Counted from the stretch's first letter, positions 51,729 through 61,660 are shown. The stretch: DNA of 64,000 nucleotides from Methanoculleus thermophilus (GCF_001571405.1 NZ_BCNX01000006.1:124001-188000); one strand, 5' to 3'. The notes: generated by a model not told the origin, from the letters alone. Translations and numbers: made by a program.

Positions 51729-52131
51729 AGGTGCGCTCTGCGTAACTGGATGCCGACTCCCAGACCCGGATCTTGGCCACGCGGGCGTCAGATCCCTGCT
51801 GTGCAGCCATAGCATCGATCATCTCTGCTATCAGCCCGGCAAGGAGTTCGCTCGTTGGATCGCCGGAGGTGGTGATAACCGGGTGGAACTTCTCGATGCA
51901 TTCTGCCATCGGATCGGCCTCGTTCAGGATCACCTGGTGATCGAACCGGCCGACGACCTCCTTGATGGTGTTGTAGTCTAAGACGATCCCGGTGCGCTCG
52001 TCTGGTGTTCCCTCGATCCAGACCTCTACCCGCCACTGGTGGCCGTGCAACCGGAAGCACTTCCCCTGGTAATGGATCAGGCGATGGGTTGCCTCGAAAA
52101 AGACCTCCTTGTATATCCGGGTTGTCATCAT
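51715..52131 (-). CDS. queD: 6-carboxy-5,6,7,8-tetrahydropterin synthase QueD
   Basis: A 138-residue protein of the 6-pyruvoyltetrahydropterin synthase family. Zinc ligands are H16, H29 and H31, and the catalytic Cys is C25 in GKCFRLHGHQW. FDHQVILNE supplies the second His and a later Glu completes the site. It makes 6-carboxytetrahydropterin from 7,8-dihydroneopterin triphosphate. It is the first gene of the preQ0 set. The start may be the second Met at 52128. The promoter is so close that the message may lack a leader. Confidence 0.94.
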   Translation of the reverse strand: MMTTRIYKEVFFEATHRLIHYQGKCFRLHGHQWRVEVWIEGTPDERTGIVLDYNTIKEVVGRFDHQVILNEADPMAECIEKFHPVITTSGDPTSELLAGLIAEMIDAMAAQQGSDARVAKIRVWESASSYAERTYVRQ

Positions 52132-52148
52132 TGAAGGTTGCCTGTCAG

Positions 52149-52163
52149 GATATAATATATATC
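52149..52163 (-). promoter_or_regulatory. TATA box of the queDEC operon
   Basis: ATATATATTATATCC on the minus strand is centred about 27 bases before the queD start. Transcription would start at or next to the ATG, giving a leaderless message. Confidence 0.6.
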
Positions 52164-52215
52164 AGCTCAGGATCAAATAACTAGGGCGAAAGATCGGCGT
52201 GCAGACGGGTTTCCA

Positions 52216-52228
52216 CAATATATAAATC
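52216..52228 (+). promoter_or_regulatory. TATA box of the rps12-rps7-fusA operon
   Basis: CAATATATAAATC lies 74-86 bases before the S12 start. Transcription from about 52250 would give a 50-base leader with GAGGGTATTCG before the ATG. Confidence 0.65.
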
Positions 52229-52301
52229 CGTAACGCGCGTTGTTTTATAGCACACCAGGAGTTACTCCTATCCACAAATTCAACCTATACGAGGGTATTC
52301 G

Positions 52302-52730
52302 ATGGGAAATGGTAAATTTGCAGCCCGAAAGCTGAAGCGCGACTCAAAGAAAGACCGGTGGCATGATCCAGTCTACGCCCGGCGCCAGCTCGGACTCGAT
52401 GTAAAATCCGACCCTCTTGAGGGGGCACCGCAGGCGCGCGGGATCGTACTCGAGAAGATTGGTGTTGAGGCGAAGCAGCCGAACTCTGCAATCCGGAAGT
52501 GCGTCCGTGTGCAGTTGATCAAGAATGGTCGTCAGGTGAGCGCATTTGCCGTCGGCGACGGTGCTATCAACTTCATCGACGAGCACGACGAGGTCGTGAT
52601 CGAGGGTATCGGCGGCAGACTGGGTCGGTCGATGGGTGATATCCCCGGCGTCCGGTACGTCGTGACCAAGGTCAACAACGTCAGCTTACACGAGATGGTC
52701 ATCGGACGCAAGGAGAAGCCGCGGAGGTAA
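52302..52730 (+). CDS. rps12: 30S ribosomal protein S12
   Basis: A 142-residue protein of the archaeal/eukaryotic S23 type. [19 protein letters not shown] is the family core, and [14 protein letters not shown] is near the C terminus. It lies at the decoding site. It is the first gene of the S12-S7-aEF-2 operon, five bases before S7. Confidence 0.97.
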   Translation: MGNGKFAARKLKRDSKKDRWHDPVYARRQLGLDVKSDPLEGAPQARGIVLEKIGVEAKQPNSAIRKCVRVQLIKNGRQVSAFAVGDGAINFIDEHDEVVIEGIGGRLGRSMGDIPGVRYVVTKVNNVSLHEMVIGRKEKPRR

Positions 52731-52735
52731 ATTGT

Positions 52736-53323
52736 ATGGAAGAAGCAGAAGCAGTGACTCAGCCGCAGCTCCTCTTTAACCGGTGGGACATGAGCGAGGT
52801 GGTGATCCAGGATCCAAGCCTTGCTCGTTACGTGAACCTGCATACGATGATCGTACCGCACTCCTGCGGCAAGCTCGCCGGCCAGCAGTTCAACAAGAGC
52901 AACATGCTGATCGTCGAGCGCCTGATCAACAAACTGATGCAGACCGAGCACAACACCGGCAAGAAGGAACTCGCCATCCGCATCGTCCGGGAGGCCTTCG
53001 AGATCATCAACAAGAAGACCAAGAAGAACCCGGTTCAGGTGCTGGTGGACGCAGTCGCCAACGCAGGCCCCCGTGAGGAGACCGTCCGGCTGAAGTACGG
53101 CGGCATCAACGTCCCGAAATCGGTCGATACCGCCCCCCAGCGGCGTGTCGACGTCGCCCTGCGGTTCATCACCGACGGTGTCCTGCAGGCGAGCCACAAG
53201 AAGAAGAAGAGCGTGAGCGAGGCGCTCGCTGAAGAACTGATTGCAGCCGCAAACGGCGATACCCGCTCATACGCCGTCTCAAAGAGAGAAGAGAGAGAGC
53301 GTATTGCAAAGGCTGCCCGTTGA
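52736..53323 (+). CDS. rps7: 30S ribosomal protein S7
   Basis: A 195-residue protein. [16 protein letters not shown] is the archaeal S7 mark, followed by [18 protein letters not shown] and the C-terminal [18 protein letters not shown]. It nucleates the head of the small subunit. The extended N terminus ([10 protein letters not shown]) is normal for archaea. It is followed by the elongation factor gene after 24 bases. Confidence 0.97.
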   Translation: MEEAEAVTQPQLLFNRWDMSEVVIQDPSLARYVNLHTMIVPHSCGKLAGQQFNKSNMLIVERLINKLMQTEHNTGKKELAIRIVREAFEIINKKTKKNPVQVLVDAVANAGPREETVRLKYGGINVPKSVDTAPQRRVDVALRFITDGVLQASHKKKKSVSEALAEELIAAANGDTRSYAVSKREERERIAKAAR

Positions 53324-53347
53324 TACCCTATTATTTTTTGGTGAAGC

Positions 53348-55540
53348 ATGACCCGACGAAAGAAGATGGTTGAGCGGGTAACGGAGCTGATGGACAAGCC
53401 GGAGCGGATCCGGAACATCGGTATCGTTGCCCACATTGATCACGGAAAGACTACACTCTCAGACAACCTGCTTGCAGGAGCAGGCATGATCAGCGAGGAG
53501 CTTGCGGGTAAGCAGCTCTTCATGGATTCCGACGAGGAGGAGCAGGTGCGCGGTATCACCATCGATGCAAGCAACGTCTCGATGGTCCACGAGTACGATG
53601 GCAAGGAGTACCTGATCAACATGATCGATACCCCCGGCCACGTGGACTTCGGCGGTGACGTGACCCGTGCCATGCGTGCGGTCGACGGGGCCGTCGTCGT
53701 GGTGGACGCGGTCGAGGGCACCATGCCTCAGACGGAGACGGTGCTCCGGCAGGCTCTCAAGGAGGGTGTCCGCCCGGTCCTCTTCATCAACAAAGTCGAC
53801 CGGCTGATCAACGAACTGAAGGTGGACGAGCAGGAGATGCAGATCCGCCTCGGGAAGGTGATCGACAAGGTCAACAAGTTGATCAAGGGCATGAACGAGA
53901 AGATGTACAACGAGGGCTGGAAACTCGATGCCGCAAAGGGCACCGTTGCCTTCGGCTCCGCGCTCTACAACTGGGCCGTCTCCGTTCCCTTCATGAAGAA
54001 GAGCGGTGTCTCGTTCAAGGAAGTCTACCAGAAATGTAACGCCGGCGAAATGAAGTGGCTGGCAAAGAACAGCCCGCTGCACGCTGTCCTCCTCGATATG
54101 GTGGTCAAGCATCTCCCGAACCCCATCGAGGCCCAGGACCGGCGTATCCACATCATCTGGCACGGCGACTACAACTCCTCCGAAGGTAAGGCCATGATCA
54201 ACTGCGACCCGAACGGGCCGGTCTGCCTGATGGTCACCGATATCTCGTTTGACCCGCACGCTGGCGAGGTCGCCACAGGCCGTCTCTTCTCGGGGACGCT
54301 GCGCCGCGGCACCGAGTGTTACATCATGGGTGCGGCAAAGCGTGTAAACCGCATCGCCCAGGTCGGTATCTTCATGGGTGCCGAGCGGATCGAGGTGGAT
54401 GCGCTCCCGGCCGGCAACATCGCCGCCGTGACGGGCCTCAAGGATGCCATCGTCGGTTCGACCGTCACGACGCTCCTTGAGATGACCCCCTTCGAGTCGC
54501 TGAAGCACTACTCCGAGCCGGTCATGACCGTCGCTGTAGAGGCAAAGAACATGAAGGACCTCCCGAAACTCGTCGAGGTCCTCCGTCAGGTGGCGAAGGA
54601 AGACCCGACTGTGCAGGTCTCGATCAACGAGGAGACCGGCGAGCACCTGATCAGCGGCATGGGCGAACTCCACCTTGAGATCATCACCGGGCGCATCAAG
54701 CGTGACAAGGGTGTCGATATCATCACCTCCCCGCCGATTGTCGTCTACCGCGAGACGGTCACGGGCAGGGCCGGCCCGGTTGAAGGCAAATCGCCGAACC
54801 GCCACAACCGGTTCTATATCGAGCTCGAACCGATGGACCCCGCTATCGTGCAGCTGATTCAGGAGGGTAAGGTCTCGATGAACCAGCAGGCAATCGAGCG
54901 GCGTGACATCCTCGCTGAAGCCGGTATGGACAAGGAAGAAGCCAAGAACGTCAAGGCGATCGAGGGGACCAATATGTTCATCGATATGACGAAGGGTATC
55001 CAGTACCTCAACGAGACGATGGAACTGGTCCTCGAGGGCTGGCGTGAGGCGCTCCGCGGCGGTCCGCTTGCCGACGAACAGGTCCAGAACCTGAAGGTCC
55101 GGCTGGTGGATGTGAAACTCCACGAGGACGCCATCCACCGTGGTCCCGCTCAGGTCATCCCGGCGGTTCGGAGTGCCGTCAAGGCAGGCATGCTGATGGC
55201 CGGCGACTCACTCCTTGAGCCGACCCAGAAGATCCAGATCACGGTCCCGAGCGAGCAGATGGGCGCGGCAACCTCGCAGATCCAGGGTCGGCGCGGCCAG
55301 GTCTATGATATCCAGAGCGACGGCGATACGATGACGATCATCGGCAAGGCCCCGGTCGCCGAACTCTTCGGGTTTGCCGGGGATGTCCGATCCGCTACCG
55401 AAGGGCGTGCGATGTGGAGCACGGAGTTCGCCGGGTTCGAACTCGTTCCTGGTGGCCTGGTCGACGAAGTGGTCAAGGGTATCCGCCGGCGCAAGGGTCT
55501 GAAAGAACAGATCCCCCGGCCGGAAGACTACCTGGAGTAA
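53348..55540 (+). CDS. fusA: translation elongation factor aEF-2
   Basis: A 730-residue GTPase. [12 protein letters not shown] is the P loop, RGITIDA the switch I threonine region, DTPGHVDF motif G3 and NKVD motif G4. Domain IV near residue 600 has the segment [14 protein letters not shown], which holds the His that becomes diphthamide (H in IHRGP). It moves tRNA and mRNA through the ribosome. It is the last gene of the S12-S7 operon. The diphthamide enzymes are not in this window. Confidence 0.97.
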   Translation: MTRRKKMVERVTELMDKPERIRNIGIVAHIDHGKTTLSDNLLAGAGMISEELAGKQLFMDSDEEEQVRGITIDASNVSMVHEYDGKEYLINMIDTPGHVDFGGDVTRAMRAVDGAVVVVDAVEGTMPQTETVLRQALKEGVRPVLFINKVDRLINELKVDEQEMQIRLGKVIDKVNKLIKGMNEKMYNEGWKLDAAKGTVAFGSALYNWAVSVPFMKKSGVSFKEVYQKCNAGEMKWLAKNSPLHAVLLDMVVKHLPNPIEAQDRRIHIIWHGDYNSSEGKAMINCDPNGPVCLMVTDISFDPHAGEVATGRLFSGTLRRGTECYIMGAAKRVNRIAQVGIFMGAERIEVDALPAGNIAAVTGLKDAIVGSTVTTLLEMTPFESLKHYSEPVMTVAVEAKNMKDLPKLVEVLRQVAKEDPTVQVSINEETGEHLISGMGELHLEIITGRIKRDKGVDIITSPPIVVYRETVTGRAGPVEGKSPNRHNRFYIELEPMDPAIVQLIQEGKVSMNQQAIERRDILAEAGMDKEEAKNVKAIEGTNMFIDMTKGIQYLNETMELVLEGWREALRGGPLADEQVQNLKVRLVDVKLHEDAIHRGPAQVIPAVRSAVKAGMLMAGDSLLEPTQKIQITVPSEQMGAATSQIQGRRGQVYDIQSDGDTMTIIGKAPVAELFGFAGDVRSATEGRAMWSTEFAGFELVPGGLVDEVVKGIRRRKGLKEQIPRPEDYLE

Positions 55541-55627
55541 TCACCCCCGATACCCTCTATTTTTCGATCTCCGTTCTGGCGAGCGGACGCTGTGCGCTCT
55601 GCTACCTTACCCACCCAAACGGGCTGA

Positions 55628-56524
55628 TCAGTGAAGGGGAGGAATGAACGGCGTCGGGGTTATGACGAAGACCGACGGATCGCTGATATCTCCGGGTCTT
55701 GATACTACTGGAATCGTTGGCGTGACCCGGGTCAATCCACCGCTCCTCGGTGTCCCGTCGTCTGATCCGGGCGTAGGTGTTGCCTCTTCCGGTGTCTGGG
55801 TGGCTGTCGGTGTCTCGCCGGGCGGCAGGGTCGTCGTTGCGTTCGTCGGAGATGGTATCTCTGGCACCGAAGTCACTCCCGGCGCGGGCGGAGCGGGAGG
55901 CTCGGCCGGTCCCGGCGCGGACGGCGCCGCCTCATCGGGCGTCCAGGCGTAGATATCCCAGTTGCCGTTCCGGTAGTCGTTCCAGACGATCATGCTCTCC
56001 GTGACGGCGGGGCTCATCTGTGCGCTCTCGTTTGTGGTGATCCGGGTCTCCTCTCCCGTGGCGATGTCGTAGAGGTAGATGTCCCAGTTGTCGTTTCGGT
56101 CGTCCTGCCAGACGATCCAGTCCCCGGCAATGGCGGGACTGACCTCATGGCCGGACCCGTTCGTGATTCTCGTCTCCTCGCCGGTGGTAAGATCATAGAG
56201 ATAGATGTCCCGGTTGCCGCTCCGGTTGTCCTCCCAGACGATTCGGTCGCCGCTCATCATCATGCCGGCAGGGAGCGCCGTCGCGAACTGGTCGGTCTCC
56301 GGCGGCGAGAGCACACGCTCGCTTGCTTCCGTCAGGTTGTAGAGGTAGACGTCGTAGTCCCCGGTCCGGTTGTCGGACCAGAGGATGCGATCATCGAGGA
56401 CCGTTGCATAGACCTGATCGACCGTGGCGTTGGTGATCTGATGCTCGGCCGCTGTTGCGGCACCGACGAAGAGGGCAAGGACGATCAAGCTGAGTATGGG
56501 TGCACGGAGGTTGCGTCCACTCAT
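55628..56524 (-). CDS. secreted TolB/PD40-like beta-propeller protein
   Basis: A 298-residue exported protein. A signal peptide (to about ATAAE) is followed by four blades, each with IVWxDNRxGNxDIYLYDL and TGEETRIT-like ends, as in TolB/PD40 propeller repeats. The C-terminal third is rich in Pro, Thr and Ala and ends in FIPPLH without a membrane anchor. Such proteins in methanogens are thought to bind proteins or sugars at the cell surface; the target is unknown. AGGGATAAACC lies before the ATG, with a TATA-like box about 200 bases upstream. Confidence 0.88.
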   Translation of the reverse strand: MSGRNLRAPILSLIVLALFVGAATAAEHQITNATVDQVYATVLDDRILWSDNRTGDYDVYLYNLTEASERVLSPPETDQFATALPAGMMMSGDRIVWEDNRSGNRDIYLYDLTTGEETRITNGSGHEVSPAIAGDWIVWQDDRNDNWDIYLYDIATGEETRITTNESAQMSPAVTESMIVWNDYRNGNWDIYAWTPDEAAPSAPGPAEPPAPPAPGVTSVPEIPSPTNATTTLPPGETPTATQTPEEATPTPGSDDGTPRSGGLTRVTPTIPVVSRPGDISDPSVFVITPTPFIPPLH

Positions 56525-56829
56525 GGTTTATCCCTCCAGGTGGTTTCCAAAAAGGCGTTCCGTCAGGAGGTGCCTTCTTGAAATCCTGTGGTTTGGAGAA
56601 AGGATCCCGGAGAGTTCTGCTGTAACCAAACTCTAGCGCGAGAGAGCGAATCCGTTGAACATGGATGATCATGAGGGGGCAGGGCGTACGGGTGTTCCTT
56701 CCTCGGGCCGGGGAGTATGCACGGTAGTATATAATACCGACCGCGGTCGTGAGGGTCTCAATGAATGGCCCTTTGGGATGATATGTCCCATCCAAAAGAA
56801 TGTGAGGTTCTTCTGCTGGCCCAAAGACT
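56525..56829. other. gap with a distant TATA box and long leader
   Basis: No gene is supported. On the minus strand GGTATTATATACTACC at 56724-56739 is a palindromic TATA region; if used, it leaves a leader of about 190 bases before the propeller gene. Near the ATG the leader has GGAGGG. No other structure is clear. Confidence 0.35.
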
Positions 56830-57390
56830 CTACTCTCGTCGTATGGTCGCCAAGATCAGCCCCAGGATCCCGATCGCGATCACCGCGATCACTCCGGGGA
56901 GTGGTGCCTGTGTCGGGTTCGCGGTGGCCGTCTCTTGCGCCCTCTCGGTCCCGGTTGGCGTCTCCATCGCCGTGGTACTGGTCTCGACCGGTCCGGTGGG
57001 GGTTTCTGTCGGAGCGGGGACGAACGTTATGCTGCTATGCTGGATCAGGCCGTCCTGTTTGCTGAACGCGAAGTATCGCCCGTATTTGCCGTTGAGTGTG
57101 TGCGCATTGATCGTAAAGTAACCGTCTTTCGGCACGCCGATGGTCCGGATGATCTGCTTCGTGGGATTATCTTCGCGGTAGTGGCGGAGTTCCGTGATCG
57201 GGTTGAGCGTATCTGCGTTCCGGAGATTGACGAGGTCGAGGACAAGGGGTTCGCTCCCAACCTCGATGGTCTCACCTGGTTGTACCACCCGCGGGGTGGT
57301 TCCCTGTGCGGCTGCCGGGACGATGAGAGCCAGAGCAAGGACCCCGAGAAGAACAAGAGTGCACGAGGCTTTAATTCTCACATCTGTCAT
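56830..57390 (-). CDS. secreted DUF3821-like protein with C-terminal anchor
   Basis: A 186-residue exported protein. A signal peptide ends near AAAQG, then comes a beta-rich domain with VVQPGETIEVGSEPLVLDL and FTINAHTLNGKYGRY, followed by a Thr/Pro-rich linker from about 120. The end is a single membrane helix with the charged tail RRE. The layout matches DUF3821-type surface proteins of Methanomicrobiales, probably glycosylated in the linker. ATG 57390 has GGTGG five bases upstream. Its TATATATGCGT promoter core is identical to that of the COG1361-like gene near 62.9 kb. Confidence 0.78.
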   Translation of the reverse strand: MTDVRIKASCTLVLLGVLALALIVPAAAQGTTPRVVQPGETIEVGSEPLVLDLVNLRNADTLNPITELRHYREDNPTKQIIRTIGVPKDGYFTINAHTLNGKYGRYFAFSKQDGLIQHSSITFVPAPTETPTGPVETSTTAMETPTGTERAQETATANPTQAPLPGVIAVIAIGILGLILATIRRE

Positions 57391-57553
57391 AGTTCCACCC
57401 TTGTTTTCGCGATATATATGCGTATTGAAACGCCGCCGGGGCGTTTTGGATAAAGATCGGATCATTGATGCAGGGTGAGTGCATCCCGCACCGGGTGCCG
57501 GACCCCACTGAAGCGGGGGCCTTTTGCCTGCTTCTTTTAAAAAAGGAATCTGG

Positions 57554-58000
57554 TTACTCGATGGTGAAAGCCATCGAGAATGTGGTCTCGTTTCCGGTCA
57601 CGTTCTCCCAGGGCCGCATGTAGATCGCGGAGAACTCGGCAGCACCGGGCTCGGCCGCGGTGTACTCCCAGATATGAACTCCGGGAGCACCCAAGAGTTC
57701 GGTCTGGGGTGCATCGTGCGTCTCATTCACGAGCTGGAGTCCGGCGGACGAGGTGACGTTCCACTCGTACCCCGTCGACGGGTTCTCGACGAGGCTGATC
57801 GTGATCGCGCTTCCGGCCGGGAGCGTGACGGTCTCGTTGTTGTTCGTCTCGTTGAAGAAGTAACCCTCCACCGGGGTTGGGGTTGGGGTGGGGGTCGGGG
57901 TCGCCGGCTCTGCCGGCTGCGACGTGCAACCGGCGCCGAGCATGCAAAATACCAGGAATCCTGCTAGGAGGATACCAACGATGTTCTTTTTCTGAACCAT
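57554..58000 (-). CDS. chagasin-family cysteine-protease inhibitor, lipid-anchored
   Basis: A 148-residue lipoprotein. The lipobox is LGAGC (Cys25), followed by a Pro-Thr repeat linker (residues 32-43, coded by GGGGTT-type repeats). Chagasin loops are NPSTGYEW (73-80), LLGAPG near 103-107 and RPW (129-131). These loops close off papain-like proteases from outside. It should guard the cell surface against secreted Cys proteases. AACCAGATTCCTTTTTTAAAAG just after the stop gives a T-run terminator. The start at 58000 is used since the in-frame region upstream has no signal. Confidence 0.88.
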   Translation of the reverse strand: MVQKKNIVGILLAGFLVFCMLGAGCTSQPAEPATPTPTPTPTPVEGYFFNETNNNETVTLPAGSAITISLVENPSTGYEWNVTSSAGLQLVNETHDAPQTELLGAPGVHIWEYTAAEPGAAEFSAIYMRPWENVTGNETTFSMAFTIE

Positions 58001-58218
58001 GCGAAAAGGTATCCTGGAATAGGTAAATACTTTTCTTAAACCCCTGGAAATGATATTCGTTCTCCGGGCGTATGGGGATTTGATCATTCCAGAATCTGTC
58101 ATCTAGCTGAGGATTCATGCATGCCTAAATCGATTTTCGACTGATCAGATCGGCTGTCAAACCAAAATGGAATCTATAAATATTCATTGGGCATTCTGGT
58201 CGTCCAGAGGGCACCATT

Positions 58219-58818
58219 ATGAGAATGATATCTTCAGCAGTGATTCTGGGACTCTTTGCGCTGCTCGCGCTCTGCCTCATGACGACGGGCTGTACGGGTA
58301 CGTCGGATACGACCGACGAAACATCCTCCGGAACCACTCCGACGGCCACCGCCGGCGCGACCGGCGTCTCCGGGGCTGCAAAGGGAAGCGTGACCGCAGT
58401 TCCGTTTACGGCGTTGATCCCGTTCCTCCCGGATGCGCCGGCAGGATGGACCGCAGAAGATCCAGTTGGGGCATCGACGACAATAGAGGACGCCCAGTGG
58501 ACCTGGGTGTCCCGTGACTACAGCAAGGACGATGCCCGGGCGACTGTCGTAATTCAGGACTCAGCCTACTACGACGTGGGTTACTGGGAGATCTGGAACT
58601 CGCTTTTCTCGATCGAGACGACCGAAGGCTACTACAGGCGGGGCACGGTCTCCGGCCATCCATCCTGGGAGTCCTTCAGCAAACCCGACTCCTACGGAAC
58701 CTGGGTCGGCGTGAACGACCGGTTCATGGTCTACGTCAGCGTCGAAGGCGGCTCCAAGCAGGATCTCGATGCGTTCGTGAACGCCGTCAACTACGGCGGC
58801 CTTGCAAACCTGAAGTAA
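58219..58818 (+). CDS. lipoprotein of unknown function
   Basis: A 199-residue protein. The signal ends in a lipobox with TTGC (Cys25), and a Thr/Gly/Ala linker leads to a folded domain from about 60. Segments WTAEDPVGASTT, ATVVIQDSAYYD and RFMVYVSVEGG suggest a PsbP- or LpqN-like alpha/beta sandwich, as seen in other lipoproteins, but this is loose. The linker has many Thr that may be glycosylated. TCTATAAATATTC at about 58170-58182 is the TATA box, and GAGGG lies before the ATG. Confidence 0.75.
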   Translation: MRMISSAVILGLFALLALCLMTTGCTGTSDTTDETSSGTTPTATAGATGVSGAAKGSVTAVPFTALIPFLPDAPAGWTAEDPVGASTTIEDAQWTWVSRDYSKDDARATVVIQDSAYYDVGYWEIWNSLFSIETTEGYYRRGTVSGHPSWESFSKPDSYGTWVGVNDRFMVYVSVEGGSKQDLDAFVNAVNYGGLANLK

Positions 58819-58821
58819 CCC

Positions 58822-59406
58822 CTAACCCTTCTTTTTGTCCGGCACGGCGGTGACGATGTAGTGGTAAGGTCCCGAATCCGCGATCGCCGTGACCCGGATC
58901 CCTGCCTTTGCCATCAGCGACACCACATACTCCGTGTCGAACTTCTTTTCCGTCGGCGGACCGAGAGGGAGCGGCTCCTTCTTCCAGTCCAGATCAACGA
59001 TCAGGCCGCCGGGGGCTGCCATCTTCTTCGCGTTTAGAAGCACCCTGACCGGGTCAACGAAGTCGTGGAGCGCGATCCCGAAGAAGACGAAGTCGGCGCA
59101 CCCGTCGCAGAGGACGGTCTCCTCGGCAGTCCCCTCATGGAGGACGACGTTATCGAGCCCTTCGCGGAGAGCCTTCTCCTGCAGGATATCGAGCGCCTCG
59201 GCGTCGATATCGATCCCGCAGACCCGGCCGTGCGGCCCGACCATCCGCGCCGCCGGGAGGGCAAAGAATCCGTCCCCGCACCCGACGTCGATGAACGTCT
59301 TACCGGGTGCAAGCCCGAACCCCGCAAGGATAGACTCGGGGTGCTGCCATCGTCTGCGGGCGGCCTCGTCCTCCGGTGTATGCCTTCCACAACGCATACG
59401 ATGCAC
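58822..59406 (-). CDS. class I SAM-dependent methyltransferase
   Basis: A 194-residue protein of the Methyltransf_11/UbiE type. FIDVGCGDGFFALPAA is SAM motif I, CGIDIDAEAL motif II, and FGIALHDFVDP motif IV. The substrate is not visible. It lies convergent to the lipoprotein gene with three bases between stops. The start may be the fourth residue Met (59397), which is a little closer to the family start. Confidence 0.85.
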   Translation of the reverse strand: MHRMRCGRHTPEDEAARRRWQHPESILAGFGLAPGKTFIDVGCGDGFFALPAARMVGPHGRVCGIDIDAEALDILQEKALREGLDNVVLHEGTAEETVLCDGCADFVFFGIALHDFVDPVRVLLNAKKMAAPGGLIVDLDWKKEPLPLGPPTEKKFDTEYVVSLMAKAGIRVTAIADSGPYHYIVTAVPDKKKG

Positions 59407-59487
59407 CCTATAGACCGCGACGGCGTTTCCTGGAGGAGAACCTGTTTTTCTTCCTGCTAAAAAAAGGCCAGTGGGGGTGGAACCCCC

Positions 59488-59664
59488 TCATTTCATCGCT
59501 TTGCGGACTTTCTCCTGCACTTCGGGCTGTTCCGGGTTCATCTGGTGAGCGGTCTGGATGTGCCCCTCGATGCGCTTCATCAGCTCGTTCTCGTCCTCTG
59601 CCTTCTCCTCAAACTCGCACGCAAGACCGAGGTCCTTGCACCTGAATGTCTTTTGCTCCTGCAT
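59488..59664 (-). CDS. DUF1059 protein
   Basis: A 58-residue protein starting MQEQKTFRCKDLGLACEFE. FRCKDLG-x2-C then the charged region DENELMKRIEGHIQTAH give the DUF1059 pattern, a small family found in many archaea and bacteria with unknown role. GGTGAGACGT before ATG 59664 supports this start over the one three codons earlier. The gene stands alone. Confidence 0.85.
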   Translation of the reverse strand: MQEQKTFRCKDLGLACEFEEKAEDENELMKRIEGHIQTAHQMNPEQPEVQEKVRKAMK

Positions 59665-59766
59665 ACGTCTCACCCGGCGGGGTGTATAACAGGTTCAATA
59701 TAAAAATATTGCCGCTGCTTTTTCACACACAGGGTCCGGCGAGGCCCGGTTGAGAACCTGCGCGGA

Positions 59767-60447
59767 TTATCTGCACTCCGTCACACTCTCGATCAACCCG
59801 TCCCGCAGGGTGACCACCCGGCAGAAGTACTCCTTGTGCCAGTCTTCGTGCGAGACCATCACGATCGTCTGGTCCAGGTCCTCGTTTAGCCGGGCGAAGA
59901 GGTCGAGGATGCTCTTTGATGTCTGGCTGTCCAGGTTCGCGCAGGGTTCGTCGGCGAGCAGGATGCTCGGACTGTTCACGAGAGCCCGGGCGATCGCCAC
60001 CCGCTGCTGCTCTCCGCCCGAGAGTTCGCTCTGCCGGTGGTGGATTCGGTCTCCAAGCCCGACCCGCTCCAGGATCTCGGTGCTCTTTTTGAGGTACTCC
60101 TCCTTTGGATCCCCCCGGACAAGCGACGTCAGGTAGACATTCTCGAGCGCCGTGAGCTCCCCGATGAGAGCGTAGTCCTGGAAGACGTAGCCAAGCCGGT
60201 TCAGCCGAAAGAGAGTCCGACGGTGGTCGGAGAGGGAGAGAACATCGGTCCCGTCGATCGTGACCGCGCCGGTTGTGGGCCGGTCGAGGAGCCCGAGGAT
60301 ATGGAGGAGCGTTGATTTGCCGCTTCCGCTCGCCCCCATAATCCCGACAAACTCGCCCTTTGCGACCTCAAGCGAGACGCCGCCAAGAGCGCGGACCTCC
60401 ACCCTTCCCATGGTGTAGACCTTCGTGAGATCTTCTGCAACGATCAC
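59767..60447 (-). CDS. ABC transporter ATPase (LolD/MacB type)
   Basis: A 226-residue ATPase. GASGSGKST is Walker A, followed by FQDYALIGELT (Q loop), ELSGGEQQRVAIARAL (signature), LADEPCANLD (Walker B) and VSHE (switch His). It belongs to the LolD/MacB/FtsE-like group that pairs with single four-helix permeases. Here the permease gene ends four bases upstream and a surface protein gene comes first, so the three form one exporter-like set. Confidence 0.93.
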   Translation of the reverse strand: MIVAEDLTKVYTMGRVEVRALGGVSLEVAKGEFVGIMGASGSGKSTLLHILGLLDRPTTGAVTIDGTDVLSLSDHRRTLFRLNRLGYVFQDYALIGELTALENVYLTSLVRGDPKEEYLKKSTEILERVGLGDRIHHRQSELSGGEQQRVAIARALVNSPSILLADEPCANLDSQTSKSILDLFARLNEDLDQTIVMVSHEDWHKEYFCRVVTLRDGLIESVTECR

Positions 60448-60451
60448 GTCT

Positions 60452-61654
60452 TCACCCCCTGATTGCGGAGAGGATCTCCTCCCGGGCGATCTGCCAGGCG
60501 GGGATGTACCCTGCCACTATCGAGACCGCAAAGAGGCTTGCGATGCTCTGGAGGATTGATGACACTTCCACATCCGGATAGACCGGGCCGCCGGGGAAGA
60601 CGAGCGGATAGGCAGTCAGGTAGGTCGTCACGCCGGCGTTGAGCGCAATCCCCACGAGCGCTCCGACGCCGGTGATGAAGAGCACCTGGAGGACGTATGA
60701 GTTGATGATGATCTGCTGGTCGATCCCGATCGCCTTGAGAATCCCGATCTGTCGCCGCCTGTTCACGGTGTTGATGAAGATCACGATGAAGATCACCACG
60801 ATGGCGATGATCAGGCTGACGAGTGTCGAGATGGTGTTGATGATGTTGAAACTCTGGATCGCCTGGTCGACGAACCCCCCGGCCTTCTCCCTGAACGTCC
60901 AGACGTTCTCCTGGATGCCATAGGAGAGGATTTCGGTCTTGTACTCATCCTCCCTGCCGTTCTCCTCGGTCTTGACCAGGATCATGGATGCCTGATCCTG
61001 TAGCCCGAGCACATCGCTCATCTCCTGGCTGGTAACGAAGGCTGCCGTGTCGACGCCGAACGACTGTGTCTCGAAGATCCCTTTCACCCGGTAGATTCTT
61101 GTTTCCCCGTTCGGGTAGGCCACCTCCACCGAGTCGCCGACCGTGACCCCCTCGAGCGTGGGTAGACCGCCCCCTTCTTCTCCCTCTCTCCCCGCGAGGG
61201 TTGCGCCTATGACGATTGCGCCGGTATCCCCGTCCGAGAGAAACTCTCCTTCGATCATATACTCGGCGATCCTGGTCACCGACCGCTCATCCTCCGGGGT
61301 TATGCCATAGAGCGTGCTTGCGGCGTTCCGGCCCCGGTAGAAGTAGGTCACCCCGGCGGCTATTCGGGGCGATGTGCCGGTAACCCCCGGGATACGCTCG
61401 ACCTTCTTCTGTAGTTCGGTTGCATCGTTGATGTACTGGCTGCCCTCCCGGGGCTCGATGACCAGGTTTCCCAGATCGAACTCGATCGACTGTGTATCGA
61501 AGGTCTTGACGACCCCCGAGATGATGGAGGGGAGGAAGACCAGGTTCACGAAGATGAGGGCGATGATCATGATGGTGAGGATTAACGTCCCCTTGCTCCC
61601 GCGCTGGATGGCCTTCCACGCGAGGAATGCAGAGACCTTGAGGCCCTCAAACAC
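60452..61654 (-). CDS. ABC transporter permease (MacB/FtsX type)
   Basis: A 400-residue protein with one N-terminal helix (about 22-42), a long outer domain (about 60-260, with TSPRIAAGVTYFYRG), and three C-terminal helices. The family signature NRRRQIGILKAIGIDQQIII lies between helices two and three. It resembles mechanotransmission permeases that act on lipoproteins or peptides at the outer face and need not move a substrate across the membrane. Six bases separate it from the surface-protein gene before it. Confidence 0.93.
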   Translation of the reverse strand: MFEGLKVSAFLAWKAIQRGSKGTLILTIMIIALIFVNLVFLPSIISGVVKTFDTQSIEFDLGNLVIEPREGSQYINDATELQKKVERIPGVTGTSPRIAAGVTYFYRGRNAASTLYGITPEDERSVTRIAEYMIEGEFLSDGDTGAIVIGATLAGREGEEGGGLPTLEGVTVGDSVEVAYPNGETRIYRVKGIFETQSFGVDTAAFVTSQEMSDVLGLQDQASMILVKTEENGREDEYKTEILSYGIQENVWTFREKAGGFVDQAIQSFNIINTISTLVSLIIAIVVIFIVIFINTVNRRRQIGILKAIGIDQQIIINSYVLQVLFITGVGALVGIALNAGVTTYLTAYPLVFPGGPVYPDVEVSSILQSIASLFAVSIVAGYIPAWQIAREEILSAIRG

Positions 61655-61660
61655 GAAATG

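Noticed and set aside
53459-55138. 559-codon minus-strand frame opposite aEF-2
   Set aside because: Rich in His, Asp and Val from reversed EF-2 codons; aEF-2 is certain.
57878-57905. GGGGTT-type repeat as a telomere-like or mobile element
   Set aside because: It lies in frame and encodes the Pro-Thr linker of the chagasin lipoprotein.
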